From: MGBC163016 sp910588905 | GTDB taxonomy: Bacteria > Actinomycetota > Coriobacteriia > Coriobacteriales > Eggerthellaceae | DNA length: 47,936 bases | Reading direction: 5' to 3' | Assembly (NCBI GenBank): GCA_948616985.1 | Contig: CAPGDO010000016.1 | Span: forward strand, 1-47,936 | Shown: in pieces, positions 17,356-26,051 of the stretch | Position numbering within the stretch: position 1 is the stretch's first letter | How the letters are laid out: the number at the start of each line of letters is the position of its first letter | Position numbers and translations under genes: made by a program | Notes under the pieces: generated by a model | What the model was told of the DNA's origin: nothing | The model's input: only the letters and a program-made list of their open reading frames with translations | Databases searched by the model: none

Positions 17356-20131
17356 GGCACTTCTTGAACTTGAGCCCGCTGCCGCAGGGACAGGGGTCGT
17401 TGCGGCCAACGTTGGCGAAGGGGTCTTCCTTGTCCTTCACGATGGTCTGGGTCTTGCCCGCGGAAGGCCGAGGGGTGGCAGGAGCGGACGCAGCTGCATG
17501 GGCCGCCGCAGCCTGGGCTGCCCGGGCCGAGCCCTCAGTGAGGTTCTCCTCTGGATTGGAATAGGTGAGCTTCGCAGCCGGAGCGGGCTTCTCCTCTTCC
17601 TGATCGCTTCCTGGCTTCAAGGCCACCTCCAACCTGAGGATGGTGCGCAGGAAGTCATCGTACATGGAAGACGTGAGGGCCTGGAAGGCGGCATAGGCTT
17701 CGTTCTTGTATTCCACCAACGGGTCCCGCTGGCCGATGGCGCGAAGGCCGATGCCCGTCTTCAGGTAATCCATCTCCTGGAGATGAGCCATCCACTTCGC
17801 ATCGATGATGCGCAGCATCACCTGGGAGGTGAGGTGCTTCATGAGCTCTTCGCCGAAGGCATCCCGCTTCGCCTCGAAGAGACCCAGCAGATGCTCGTAG
17901 AGCGCCTCGGCCACCACATCCGGGTCTTCGTCATGGTCCACATCAGACACCTTGAAGCCGTCCTTGCCGCTCATGTTGGCGGCCCAGATCTCCAGGGCTT
18001 CGGTATCCCATTCGCTCTCATCGTCAGAGGCCAGCATCTCTGCCACCACGGCATTGACCGAATCCTGCAGGATCTCCGGGAAGCGGCTGATGAACTCCTT
18101 GCCGTCCAGGATGGCATTGCGCTCCTCGTAGATGGCCTTGCGTTGGAGGTTCATCACATCGTCGTATTCCAGGACGCTCTTACGAGCGGAGAAGTGCATG
18201 GATTCCACCTGGCGCTGAGCGCTCTCGATGGATTTCGAGACCATGGAGGCCTGGATGGGCATGTCATCCTCAAGCCCCGTCTTCTGCATCATGGCGGAGA
18301 TGGATTCCATCCGGTTGCCACCGAACAGGCGCATGAGGTCGTCTTCCAAAGACAGGTAGAACTGCGTGACGCCCGGGTCTCCCTGACGGCCGGAACGACC
18401 GCGCAGCTGGTTGTCGATGCGTCGGGATTCGTGGCGCTCGGTGCCTATGACGCACAGGCCGCCTGCTGCCAGCACCTGCTCTTGCTCGGCCGCGCAGATG
18501 CCCTTCGCCTCTTCCAGGGCCTCCTCCCGCACCTCATCGGAGGCGAACAGCGGATCAGGCTGACCTTCTTCGTCGAGCTCGGGAGCATCAGGGTCGAGGC
18601 CGCGCTGGCGAAGGAGGTCTTCGGCCAGCACATCGGCATTGCCACCGAGGATGATGTCGGTACCGCGGCCTGCCATGTTCGTGGCAATGGTCACCGCACC
18701 CACCCGGCCCGCCTGGGCTACGATGTGAGCCTCGCGCTCATGGTGCTTCGCGTTCAGCGTCTCATGGGGGATGCCCCGCTTGTCCAGAAGGCGCGAGAGC
18801 CGCTCGGAGCTCTCGATGGAAACGGTGCCGATCAGGCAGGGCTGGCCCTTGCCGTGGCGCTCGGCGATGTCATCCGCCACCGCGTTGAACTTCGCATCCA
18901 CCGTGCGGTAGACCAGATCGTTCATGTCCTGGCGCTGCACGGGCCGGTTGGGCGGGATAGCGAAGACGGGCAGCTTGTAGATCTGGCGGAATTCCGCATC
19001 TTCGGTCATAGCCGTGCCGGTCATGCCAGAGAGCTTCTCGTAGAGACGGAAGTAGTTCTGGAGCGTGATGGTAGCCAAGGTCTGGCTCTCCTGCTGGATG
19101 CGCACATGCTCCTTGGCTTCGATGGCCTGGTGCAAGCCCTCGGAATAGCGGCGCCCTTCCATGATGCGGCCGGTGAATTCGTCCACGATCTTGACCTCGC
19201 CGTCCACCACCACGTAATCCACATCGCGATGGAAGAGGAATTGCGCCTTCAAGGCCTGCTGGAGGTGATTAGCCAGCTGTGCGGACGGATCAGCGTAGAT
19301 GTCCTCTATGCCCAGCATGGATTCGATGCGATCAAGGCCCACCTCGGTGGTGTTGATGGTCTTCTTCGCCTCATCCATCTGGAAGTCCTCGTCCAGCTTG
19401 AGCTTCGGCATCACCGCAGCGAAGCGCTTGTAGGTCTCCGAGGATTGGCTACCCAAGCCCGATATGATGAGCGGGGTGCGGGCTTCGTCGATGAGGATGG
19501 AGTCCACCTCGTCCACCACGGCGAAATGGTGACCGCGCTGCACGCGGTCCTCCGACCGCACCACCATGTTGTCACGCAGGTAGTCGAAGCCGAACTCCGC
19601 ATTGGTACCGTAGGTCACATCGGCCTGATAGGCGGGCACCTTCTCAACGGGCTTCATGCCGCTCTGGATGAGGCCCACCTTCATCCCCAAGAAGCGGTAG
19701 ATGCGTCCCATCCACTGGGAGTCGCGCTTGGCCAGGTAATCGTTCACGGTGACGATGTGCACGTTGTGGCCGGGGATGGCATTCAAGTAGCCCGCCAAGG
19801 TGGACACGAGCGTCTTGCCTTCGCCGGTCTTCATCTCGGCGATCTCTCCGGCGTTCAGAGCCATGCCACCGATGAGCTGCACGTCGAAATGACGCAGCCC
19901 TATGGTACGCACGCTGGCCTCGCGCACGGCGGCGAACGCCTCCGGGAGCAGGTCCTCCAGCGTCTCCCCTGCCTGATAGCGCTCCCGCAGGCGAGCGGTC
20001 ATGCCTGAGAGCTCCTCGTCGGACATGGCTTGCATTCGCGGCTCCAAGGCGTTGATCTCATCGACCTTCGCCTGGTACTTCTTGAGTTGCTTGCCTTCTC
20101 CGATGGTGAACAGCTTCGATAGTATTCCCAT
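17345..20131 (-). CDS. secA: Preprotein translocase ATPase SecA
   Basis: A 928-residue motor of the Sec export pathway. In order: MGILSKLFTIGEGKQLKKY, Walker A in EMKTGEGKTLVSTL, VNDYLAKRD, the preprotein cross-linking domain, the second helicase lobe (TNMAGRGTDIILGG), the scaffold and wing, and a C-terminal zinc tail RNDPCPCGSGLKFKKCHG that binds SecB or ribosomes. An Ala/Pro-rich linker of about 50 residues precedes the tail. The ATG has only a weak ribosome site (AAGGA about 14 bases away). prfB follows and overlaps. Confidence 0.96.
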   Translation of the reverse strand: MGILSKLFTIGEGKQLKKYQAKVDEINALEPRMQAMSDEELSGMTARLRERYQAGETLEDLLPEAFAAVREASVRTIGLRHFDVQLIGGMALNAGEIAEMKTGEGKTLVSTLAGYLNAIPGHNVHIVTVNDYLAKRDSQWMGRIYRFLGMKVGLIQSGMKPVEKVPAYQADVTYGTNAEFGFDYLRDNMVVRSEDRVQRGHHFAVVDEVDSILIDEARTPLIISGLGSQSSETYKRFAAVMPKLKLDEDFQMDEAKKTINTTEVGLDRIESMLGIEDIYADPSAQLANHLQQALKAQFLFHRDVDYVVVDGEVKIVDEFTGRIMEGRRYSEGLHQAIEAKEHVRIQQESQTLATITLQNYFRLYEKLSGMTGTAMTEDAEFRQIYKLPVFAIPPNRPVQRQDMNDLVYRTVDAKFNAVADDIAERHGKGQPCLIGTVSIESSERLSRLLDKRGIPHETLNAKHHEREAHIVAQAGRVGAVTIATNMAGRGTDIILGGNADVLAEDLLRQRGLDPDAPELDEEGQPDPLFASDEVREEALEEAKGICAAEQEQVLAAGGLCVIGTERHESRRIDNQLRGRSGRQGDPGVTQFYLSLEDDLMRLFGGNRMESISAMMQKTGLEDDMPIQASMVSKSIESAQRQVESMHFSARKSVLEYDDVMNLQRKAIYEERNAILDGKEFISRFPEILQDSVNAVVAEMLASDDESEWDTEALEIWAANMSGKDGFKVSDVDHDEDPDVVAEALYEHLLGLFEAKRDAFGEELMKHLTSQVMLRIIDAKWMAHLQEMDYLKTGIGLRAIGQRDPLVEYKNEAYAAFQALTSSMYDDFLRTILRLEVALKPGSDQEEEKPAPAAKLTYSNPEENLTEGSARAAQAAAAHAAASAPATPRPSAGKTQTIVKDKEDPFANVGRNDPCPCGSGLKFKKCHGQ

Positions 20132-20253
20132 GATCTAGTGGATCTTCCTTCTGGTCTGACTGTTGTGGACCCCGCATGGGGGCCTTCTATCTCGAACGGA
20201 CATTCTAATACAGGCTTGCCGTTGAAAGCTCTCTCGTAGCCATTTCTCCATCA
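20132..20253 (-). promoter_or_regulatory. secA upstream region
   Basis: The 122-base gap between the large regulator and secA. A minus-strand TAGAAT near 20203 could be a -10, but no fair -35 is visible. A CCCC/GGGG stem with one outer mismatch near 20168-20185 lies in the leader. I see no small ORF resembling a SecM-type arrest peptide. Confidence 0.3.
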
Positions 20254-22836
20254 TCAAAGCGCCTCCTCGTATTCGATGATGGAACGATAGAGCCCCACCA
20301 GCTTGGGTGAGGGGTCTATCCCCAGGTCCTCTGCCAAGAACCGGCGGCACTGGAAGTAGGTCTCCAGGGCAGGCCCCCGTTGATCGGCGGCTATCTGAGC
20401 CTCCATGAGCGCGATGTGCACATCCTCTCGCCTGCTGTCTCGCCGCAGCGCCTCCCGGGCGAACCAAAGGGAACCCGTGTGCTCCTCGGAGCGCGCCAGG
20501 CGCAGGGAGGCAGCGATGAGCCCATCCACCAAACGGCTGCGACACCGCTCCCGTATCTCCGTCACATAATCGCACTCCGTCTCCGTTGGCAAGAGCTCAC
20601 CCGAGAAGAGCGTCGTCACCTTGAGGTAGAGGTCTTCCCAGTTCCCTTCCTCCCCTCCTCCGAAGACCAAGGAAGAACAGGTGGCATCGAAGCTCTCCAT
20701 GTCGGTGGAGAGATAGCGCGCATCCAAGCTGCATCCGCTCTGGGAGCGGATGAGATACGGGCAGCTCCCCTCCAGGGAGAGCGCTTTCTTGAGGGACGCC
20801 CAGATGGAGTAGAAGCTGTTGCGGCACTCCTCCGCATCCATATCCGGCCAGATGAGCTGACAGAGCCGTTCCCGGGATATCTCCCGCCCCTTATTGAGGG
20901 CTAGCACCGAAGCCAACGTCCGAGTCCGCTTGCGCGAGAGCTTCCGGGGATCCACCATCTCCCCATCTATCCTCACTTCCAAGCCGCCGAACATGCGCAC
21001 CTCCAGCTGGGGTGCAGAGGCGGGCATCAAAGAGGGCTTGGGCGCCGGGAGACGGAAGGCATCGGGATGAGCGGCATCGAAGGCATGGCGCTTCTGGGCC
21101 TGCTCTTCCTTGGCCTTCGTCCAGAGACGACGCTGGGCCTGGAGGCTGACGAGCGCCTTCGCTGCAACCGCTGGCACCTCCTTGCGAAGATCCTCTCCCA
21201 AGCGTGCGGTCAAGGCCTTGAAGGGAGCGGCATCAAGGCTCATGAGGGCAAGGGGGAGTCGCGCAAGCTGCTGGGTGCGCCGGTTCCAGAAGATCTGCTC
21301 CAAGCACAGGGCCGCCAGATCCAGGACCTTCTCCAGTACCGCCTGAGTATCCTCGGTCCCGCTCCCCTTCCCGGCAGGATGCTGGGCGCCCAGCGCTTCC
21401 AGGATCCACACGCACCCCAAAAGCTGAGAGAGGGTCAGGTAGAGCGTCTGGGAAGCAGGTTGCTCCTCAAGGGTGCGGTGTATCTCTTCCAGAACAGCAG
21501 GGTCAGGCAGCTCTCCCAAGGAGAGCGGGAAGATGAGCCTGGCAAGAGCAGGGAGGTCGAAGGGTTCGCTGGCTCCGAGCGGCTTGCCTGAGAGCTCCTC
21601 GGCCAGCCTGAGCGACGCTTCCTGGTCTCCTTCGGGGAGAGCGCATCGGATGAGCAGGCAGAGGGCACCTATCCGCTCACCCCGTTGGCTATCCCCCAGC
21701 TTGAGCACGCGCTTCGCCCCAGCGATGGCCTCATCGGTCTGCCCGAGGGATATCAGAGCGTACGCTCGCTGAAGGTCCGTGGCGGCCCTGCTCACCTTCG
21801 CAGCTTTGAGGCGGTCCACCAAGGAAGCCACTGCTAAAGGAGCCCCTGAGCAGAGGATCTGCCAGCCATGGGCCTTCAACCAAGCGAGCGCTGAGGCGGG
21901 GGCGATGAAGCGGGCCAAGAGGTTGCAAGCCCGCGAAGCATCGCCTTCCCCGCAAAGGGCATCGGCGATATGGCATCCCAGGGCATCTCCCGTACCCAAA
22001 GATGTGCAGAGAGCAAGCTCATCCAGAGAGGTCAGCAGGCTGCCCTTGAGCTTATCCACAGGGATCGCCAACGCTTCGAACCGCCCTGTCTCGGCATCTA
22101 TCCCCAGGTAGGTGTAGTGGTCATGGAGGTATCCGAGCATCTCTTGGGATCGCTTCGCTTCGAAGAGGCTGAGCAGGGAGAGGCCGTCGCCTGTGCCCAC
22201 AGCCAAGAACGAGAAGATGGCCATCCGCACATCCGCGGGCATCTCCTCAGCTGCCCACCCCTCCAAAAGGCGCTCCATCCCTGTGCGGCTCCAGGCCATG
22301 CAAGGGATGTTCCGATGGGAGAAGGGCTCCTCTCCCATCGCTTCCAGGAGCGTCTCATCCAGCAGGAGATCATGGCTCGTGACCAGGATGCGATCCTGCT
22401 GGCAGGCAGCGAAGGTGTCCGCTGCGGGCGTGCAGGCCACGATGACCTCGCAGGATGCCTCCAGCAGGTCATCTATAGCATCGGAAAGCGCCCGCGTCCG
22501 TCCAGGATCCAAGGTGGGCAACCCATCAAAGACCACGAGGGCCGTCTTGTCCTGGGCTGAGAGGAGCTTCGCGCATAGACGCGATGAGTCAAGATCGCGA
22601 ATGAAGCACGGAGAAGAGCATCGGATCCAGATGACCCCCTCGAAGGCGAACATGATGCCAGCATATTCGAAGGCGACATGAGTCTTCCCATAGCCATCAG
22701 GAGCGATGATGAATCGAGGGACGCTCCTATCCTTGAGTAGGAGACCCACCACTTCGGGCCGGGCGATCCTCCTCTTCTCCACGACACCCTTCGGTTGGAT
22801 CCCATGACAACAACAGGATTCGATGAACGTTGACAT
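20254..22836 (-). CDS. Large SARP/BTAD-type transcriptional regulator with N-terminal ATPase-like domain
   Basis: An 860-residue regulator. Near the N-terminus is a P-loop-like APDGYGKT (45-52) and a Walker B-like TALVVFDGLP, as in STAND ATPases of the MalT type. The middle (about 250-600) is helical and repeat-like. Residues about 610-705 form an OmpR-like winged helix (LEVRMFGGLEVRIDGEMVD, RTLASVLALNKGREISRERL, LIWPDMDAEECRNSFYSIWA). The rest is a bacterial transcriptional activation domain ending DLGIDPSPKLVGLYRSII. It resembles SARP activators, but with the DNA-binding part at the C-terminal side. The signal and targets are unknown. It stands alone between rsfS and secA and starts after GAGAGGGG. 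Confidence 0.82.
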   Translation of the reverse strand: MSTFIESCCCHGIQPKGVVEKRRIARPEVVGLLLKDRSVPRFIIAPDGYGKTHVAFEYAGIMFAFEGVIWIRCSSPCFIRDLDSSRLCAKLLSAQDKTALVVFDGLPTLDPGRTRALSDAIDDLLEASCEVIVACTPAADTFAACQQDRILVTSHDLLLDETLLEAMGEEPFSHRNIPCMAWSRTGMERLLEGWAAEEMPADVRMAIFSFLAVGTGDGLSLLSLFEAKRSQEMLGYLHDHYTYLGIDAETGRFEALAIPVDKLKGSLLTSLDELALCTSLGTGDALGCHIADALCGEGDASRACNLLARFIAPASALAWLKAHGWQILCSGAPLAVASLVDRLKAAKVSRAATDLQRAYALISLGQTDEAIAGAKRVLKLGDSQRGERIGALCLLIRCALPEGDQEASLRLAEELSGKPLGASEPFDLPALARLIFPLSLGELPDPAVLEEIHRTLEEQPASQTLYLTLSQLLGCVWILEALGAQHPAGKGSGTEDTQAVLEKVLDLAALCLEQIFWNRRTQQLARLPLALMSLDAAPFKALTARLGEDLRKEVPAVAAKALVSLQAQRRLWTKAKEEQAQKRHAFDAAHPDAFRLPAPKPSLMPASAPQLEVRMFGGLEVRIDGEMVDPRKLSRKRTRTLASVLALNKGREISRERLCQLIWPDMDAEECRNSFYSIWASLKKALSLEGSCPYLIRSQSGCSLDARYLSTDMESFDATCSSLVFGGGEEGNWEDLYLKVTTLFSGELLPTETECDYVTEIRERCRSRLVDGLIAASLRLARSEEHTGSLWFAREALRRDSRREDVHIALMEAQIAADQRGPALETYFQCRRFLAEDLGIDPSPKLVGLYRSIIEYEEAL

Positions 22837-22969
22837 AGATGGCCCCTCTCCCGGCTCCTGGATCCGGCGGAAAGGCGGCGAAGATGCTAGAGCTTCATCC
22901 CCAAATGTGCTCAGGATGATATCGGGAAGGCCCTTCGGTAGGGACGACCCTCAAGACCGGGCTGAGGTT

Positions 22970-23003
22970 CCTAGAAGCGACGGTGCGCGCTGTCGCTTCT
23001 AGG
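22970..23003. repeat. 12-bp inverted repeat upstream of the large regulator
   Basis: CCTAGAAGCGAC at 22970-22981 and its exact reverse complement at 22992-23003, 10 bases apart. A T-A pair extends it to 13 bp. No T-run follows on either strand, so it does not look like a normal terminator. It lies about 135 bases before the start of the SARP-like gene and 85 bases after rsfS. It could be an operator for that regulator or an RNA hairpin at the end of the rsfS transcript. The remainder of the 251-base gap shows no gene and no tRNA. Confidence 0.6.
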
Positions 23004-23087
23004 AGGTATGTACCCAAAGGGGTGAACGGTCGAAGATGGTGAGCGAACGGCGAGACGGCGGCTTTCACAAGAGCCGAGGCTCCAGGG

Positions 23088-23498
23088 TTAGGCTCCCAAG
23101 AGCTTCGCGATGCGCTCTCCGTATTCCAGGTTCTCGAAGCCCTCCTCAGCGGAGAGGTCTACCATCTGGGCTTCGTTCCAAAGGGTCTCGAGCCGGTAAT
23201 AGTCCCGCGTCTCCGGCTGGAACACGTGGATGACCACGGTCCCGTAATCCAGCAGGGACCAAGACCCATCAGGGGCCAGCTCTCTGCCTTCGGGCTTGAT
23301 CCCATAGGCTTCCCGCAACGTATCCTCCACCTCATCGATGATGGCATCTACCTGGCGGTTATTGGCAGCGGTCACGATCACGAAGTAGTCAGTGACGCCG
23401 ATATGCGGACCCACCTCCTGGACCACGATGTCCGTTGCCTTCTTCGCATCAGCCGCCCGAGCGGCTGCCAACGCGGCTTCTCTTGCTGTAACGCTCAT
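23088..23498 (-). CDS. rsfS: Ribosomal silencing factor RsfS
   Basis: A 136-residue RsfS/YbeB-family protein. It binds L14 on the large subunit and blocks subunit joining when nutrients are short. The family core shows in ATDIVVQEVGPHIGVTDYFV, NNRQVDAIIDEVEDTL and GSWSLLDYGTVVIHVF. I chose ATG 23498: AAGGAG lies 8 bases upstream, and the start overlaps the yqeK stop (ATGA). Last gene of the obgE run, next to nadD and yqeK as in many bacteria. Confidence 0.94.
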   Translation of the reverse strand: MSVTAREAALAAARAADAKKATDIVVQEVGPHIGVTDYFVIVTAANNRQVDAIIDEVEDTLREAYGIKPEGRELAPDGSWSLLDYGTVVIHVFQPETRDYYRLETLWNEAQMVDLSAEEGFENLEYGERIAKLLGA

Positions 23499-24142
23499 GC
23501 TTTCTTCTCCTTGCATCTCTTCTCGTACCGTTGCAGATGGGCATGGGCCTTCGGGAATGTCATATCATTCCAGATGGCGAGGGTATCCGGATGGAGCAAT
23601 CCGTCTTTGGATATCAGAGCCTCTATCCAGAACTTATAGACCTGGAAATAGAGCTCGTCCAAGCTGACCTTGCCGATGAGCTCTCGAAGCCCTTCTGCCT
23701 CAGCGAAGGAGCGGTTGGGCTCGATGGCATCGGCGATATAGATGATCTTGTCCAATGGGCTCATCTCTTTGGCGGCGATGGTGTGCTTGTAGATGGCGCT
23801 CAGGACGTCTTCGGGTATATCAGGATCAGTGTGTCTGAATCCTTCGGCTGCAGTGGGGCCATGGAGCACCTGGGGCATGTTCATGATCATCCATTCCCCC
23901 AGCACCTCATCGAGCCCGAGGTCTCGCGCCTTCGCCCGTATCTCATCATTGTCCAGCCCCTTGTCCCAGTCATGCAGGATCCCCGCTAGACGGGCTTTCT
24001 TCTCATCCTGACCATAGGTCCGGGCCAGAAGCTGGGCGGTCTCCGCCACGCCCTCCATATGCTGGAACCGCTTCTTGGACACGCGCTCTCGGGCCAGAGC
24101 ACGCATCTGGCTCAGGTGCTCGTCGCTCAACGGATCGGCCAT
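23495..24142 (-). CDS. yqeK: YqeK-type HD-domain hydrolase (Ap4A hydrolase family)
   Basis: A 215-residue HD-domain phosphohydrolase. Metal ligands are visible in KRFQHMEGVAETAQLLA, LAGILHDWDKGL, LHGPTAAEGF and IIYIADAIEPNRSFAEA. YqeK proteins of Firmicutes split diadenosine tetraphosphate symmetrically to two ADP; I infer that role here. I chose ATG 24142, with GAGGAGG upstream. The 59 further in-frame codons upstream overlap nadD and look unrelated. It sits between nadD and rsfS, the usual place. Confidence 0.9.
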   Translation of the reverse strand: MADPLSDEHLSQMRALARERVSKKRFQHMEGVAETAQLLARTYGQDEKKARLAGILHDWDKGLDNDEIRAKARDLGLDEVLGEWMIMNMPQVLHGPTAAEGFRHTDPDIPEDVLSAIYKHTIAAKEMSPLDKIIYIADAIEPNRSFAEAEGLRELIGKVSLDELYFQVYKFWIEALISKDGLLHPDTLAIWNDMTFPKAHAHLQRYEKRCKEKKA

Positions 24143-24152
24143 GCTACCCTCC

Positions 24153-24746
24153 TCATCGGTACAGTCCCTGCGCCCTGATATAGCCATCCACCCCATCGGG
24201 GACGAGATAGCGGATGGTCTGGCCGCTTCGGATGCGAGCTCTGATATCGCTCGAGGATATATCCAGCAAGGGTGCGCACACCGCTTCCACGAGAAAGCCC
24301 TGATCGGACAAGGAAGCAAGGAGCCCTTCGTCTATCCGGTATCCCGGCCGCGCCAGGCATACGATGCGCGCAAGCTGAGCGATCCTGGCAGCGTCCTTCC
24401 AGGTGGAGAGCGTGAGCAGCGAATCCGCACCCAAGATGAAGGAGAGCTCTGCATCGGGCTGCTCCTCATGGAGCTCTTCTAAGGTGTCCACCGTAAAGGT
24501 GATGCCCGCCCGGGTCACCTCCCGATCGCTGACCGCAAAGGCGCCGTTGCCCTCGACCGCCCGCTGCACCATGGCGAGCCTGTCCTTCGCCGGGGCCAGC
24601 GAGACGCCCTGCTTGAAATGGGGGTTGCCCGCCACGACGAAGAGCACCTCATCCAAGCCGCAGGCATCTCGTGCCATCTCAGCGCAGACCAGATGACCGA
24701 GATGGATAGGGTCGAACGTGCCCCCCATCACGCCCACATGAGCCAT
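24153..24746 (-). CDS. nadD: Nicotinate-nucleotide adenylyltransferase
   Basis: A 197-residue nucleotidyltransferase that joins nicotinate mononucleotide and ATP to make deamido-NAD. Shows GVMGGTFDPIHLGHLVCAE at the start (nucleotide-binding GxFxPxHxGH) and the C-terminal ISSSDIRARIRSG (ISxTxxR type). The ATG shares a base with the proA stop (TGATG). Confidence 0.95.
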   Translation of the reverse strand: MAHVGVMGGTFDPIHLGHLVCAEMARDACGLDEVLFVVAGNPHFKQGVSLAPAKDRLAMVQRAVEGNGAFAVSDREVTRAGITFTVDTLEELHEEQPDAELSFILGADSLLTLSTWKDAARIAQLARIVCLARPGYRIDEGLLASLSDQGFLVEAVCAPLLDISSSDIRARIRSGQTIRYLVPDGVDGYIRAQGLYR

Positions 24747-26041
24747 CAGCTACGCACCTGGCCCTGACCACGGACGAGGTACTTGGTGGAGGTGAGCGCC
24801 TCGGCTGCGAAGGGGCCCCGCACATGGAGCTTCTGGGTGGAGATGCCTATCTCCGCTCCCAGGCCGAACTGACCACCATCGGTGAAGGCGGTAGAGGCGT
24901 TCGCGTAGACCGCGGCAGCATCCACCCCTGTCAAGAAGGCGCTGATCGCCTCCTCATCCTGGGCGACGATGGCTTCGGAGTGGCCCGTGCCGTAGCGGTT
25001 GATGTGGTCGATGGCCTCATGCACTCCGCTCACTACCTTGACGGCGATATCAGGCGAGAGGTATTCCGTCTCCCAGTCAGCCTCAGTGGCTAAGACGAGC
25101 AAAGCGGCCCCTTCGGTCCCCTCTGCGAAGACAGGAAGCGGTGCGGCTTGCATGAGGGCCGTCTCATCCCCGTGGATGGTCACCCCCCTCTTGCCCAGGC
25201 GCTCCAACAGGAGCGGAAGGGCCTCTGAGGCGATATCAGCATCCACCAGAAGGGTCTCAGCGGCATTGCATACCCCATAGCGCCTGCACTTGGCATTCTC
25301 CACGATATCCGCAGCCTGAGCCATATCGGCGCTGGAGTGGACATAGACGTGGCAATTGCCCGTCCCCGTCTCGATCACCGGCACCTTGGAGGTTTCCACG
25401 CAATGCTGGATCAGCCCCGCCCCTCCTCGGGGAACGATGACGTCTACCAAGCCGTGGAGCTGCATGAGGGCATCCGTGGCTGCCCTATCTGTGGTGGTCA
25501 CCGCCTGGATGGCGTGATCGGGCAGGCCCGCTGACCGGGCGGCCTCAGCCAGGATGTTCGCCAAGGCCTCATTGGAGGCAGCCGCCAGGCTGCCACCCCG
25601 CAGGATGGCTGCATTGCCAGACTTCAAGCAGATGCCTGCAGCATCGGCGGTGACATTCGGACGCGCCTCGTAGATGACGGCCACTACTCCCAAGGGTACG
25701 CTCATCTTGGTGAGCTGAAGGCCATTGGGCAGTTCGCGCTCTTCCCGCACGCACCCCACCGGGTCGGGCAAGGCGATGAGCTCCTCCAATGCCAGAGCCA
25801 TGCTCTCTAGCCGCTGGTCATCAAGCAGAAGACGGTCGACGAGCGACGCTTTGACCCCTGCAGCCTGAGCAGCCGCCACATCCCGTGCGTTGGCCGAGAG
25901 GATGACATCACTACCATCCCGCAAGCCTTGGGCCATGGCGGCGAGAGCAGCATTGCGCTCATCGGTCGTGGATGCCCCCAACAAGCGGGCTGCCTCCTTC
26001 GCCTGCTGGGCTATGGTCACCATCTGCTGGGCAATATCCAT
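24746..26041 (-). CDS. proA: Gamma-glutamyl phosphate reductase
   Basis: A 431-residue NADPH-dependent enzyme of proline synthesis, reducing glutamyl 5-phosphate to the semialdehyde. It has the aldehyde dehydrogenase fold: YEARPNVTADAAGICLKSGN, VPRGGAGLI, ETGTGNCHVYV, and the catalytic Cys (about 258) in RRYGVCNAAET. I chose ATG 26041, with AGGAGC six bases upstream. It starts 10 bases after the proB stop. proC is not in this window. Confidence 0.95.
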   Translation of the reverse strand: MDIAQQMVTIAQQAKEAARLLGASTTDERNAALAAMAQGLRDGSDVILSANARDVAAAQAAGVKASLVDRLLLDDQRLESMALALEELIALPDPVGCVREERELPNGLQLTKMSVPLGVVAVIYEARPNVTADAAGICLKSGNAAILRGGSLAAASNEALANILAEAARSAGLPDHAIQAVTTTDRAATDALMQLHGLVDVIVPRGGAGLIQHCVETSKVPVIETGTGNCHVYVHSSADMAQAADIVENAKCRRYGVCNAAETLLVDADIASEALPLLLERLGKRGVTIHGDETALMQAAPLPVFAEGTEGAALLVLATEADWETEYLSPDIAVKVVSGVHEAIDHINRYGTGHSEAIVAQDEEAISAFLTGVDAAAVYANASTAFTDGGQFGLGAEIGISTQKLHVRGPFAAEALTSTKYLVRGQGQVRS

Positions 26042-26051
26042 GTCTGCGCTC

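Noticed and set aside
20132..20253. SecM-like arrest peptide or riboswitch before secA
   Set aside because: Only 122 bases, no suitable ORF, and the GC stem has a mismatch and no known consensus.
22996..23027. Tiny plus-strand ORF (ATG and four more codons) after AGGAGG
   Set aside because: The ribosome site is too close to the ATG and is part of the inverted repeat; the ORF is only five codons.
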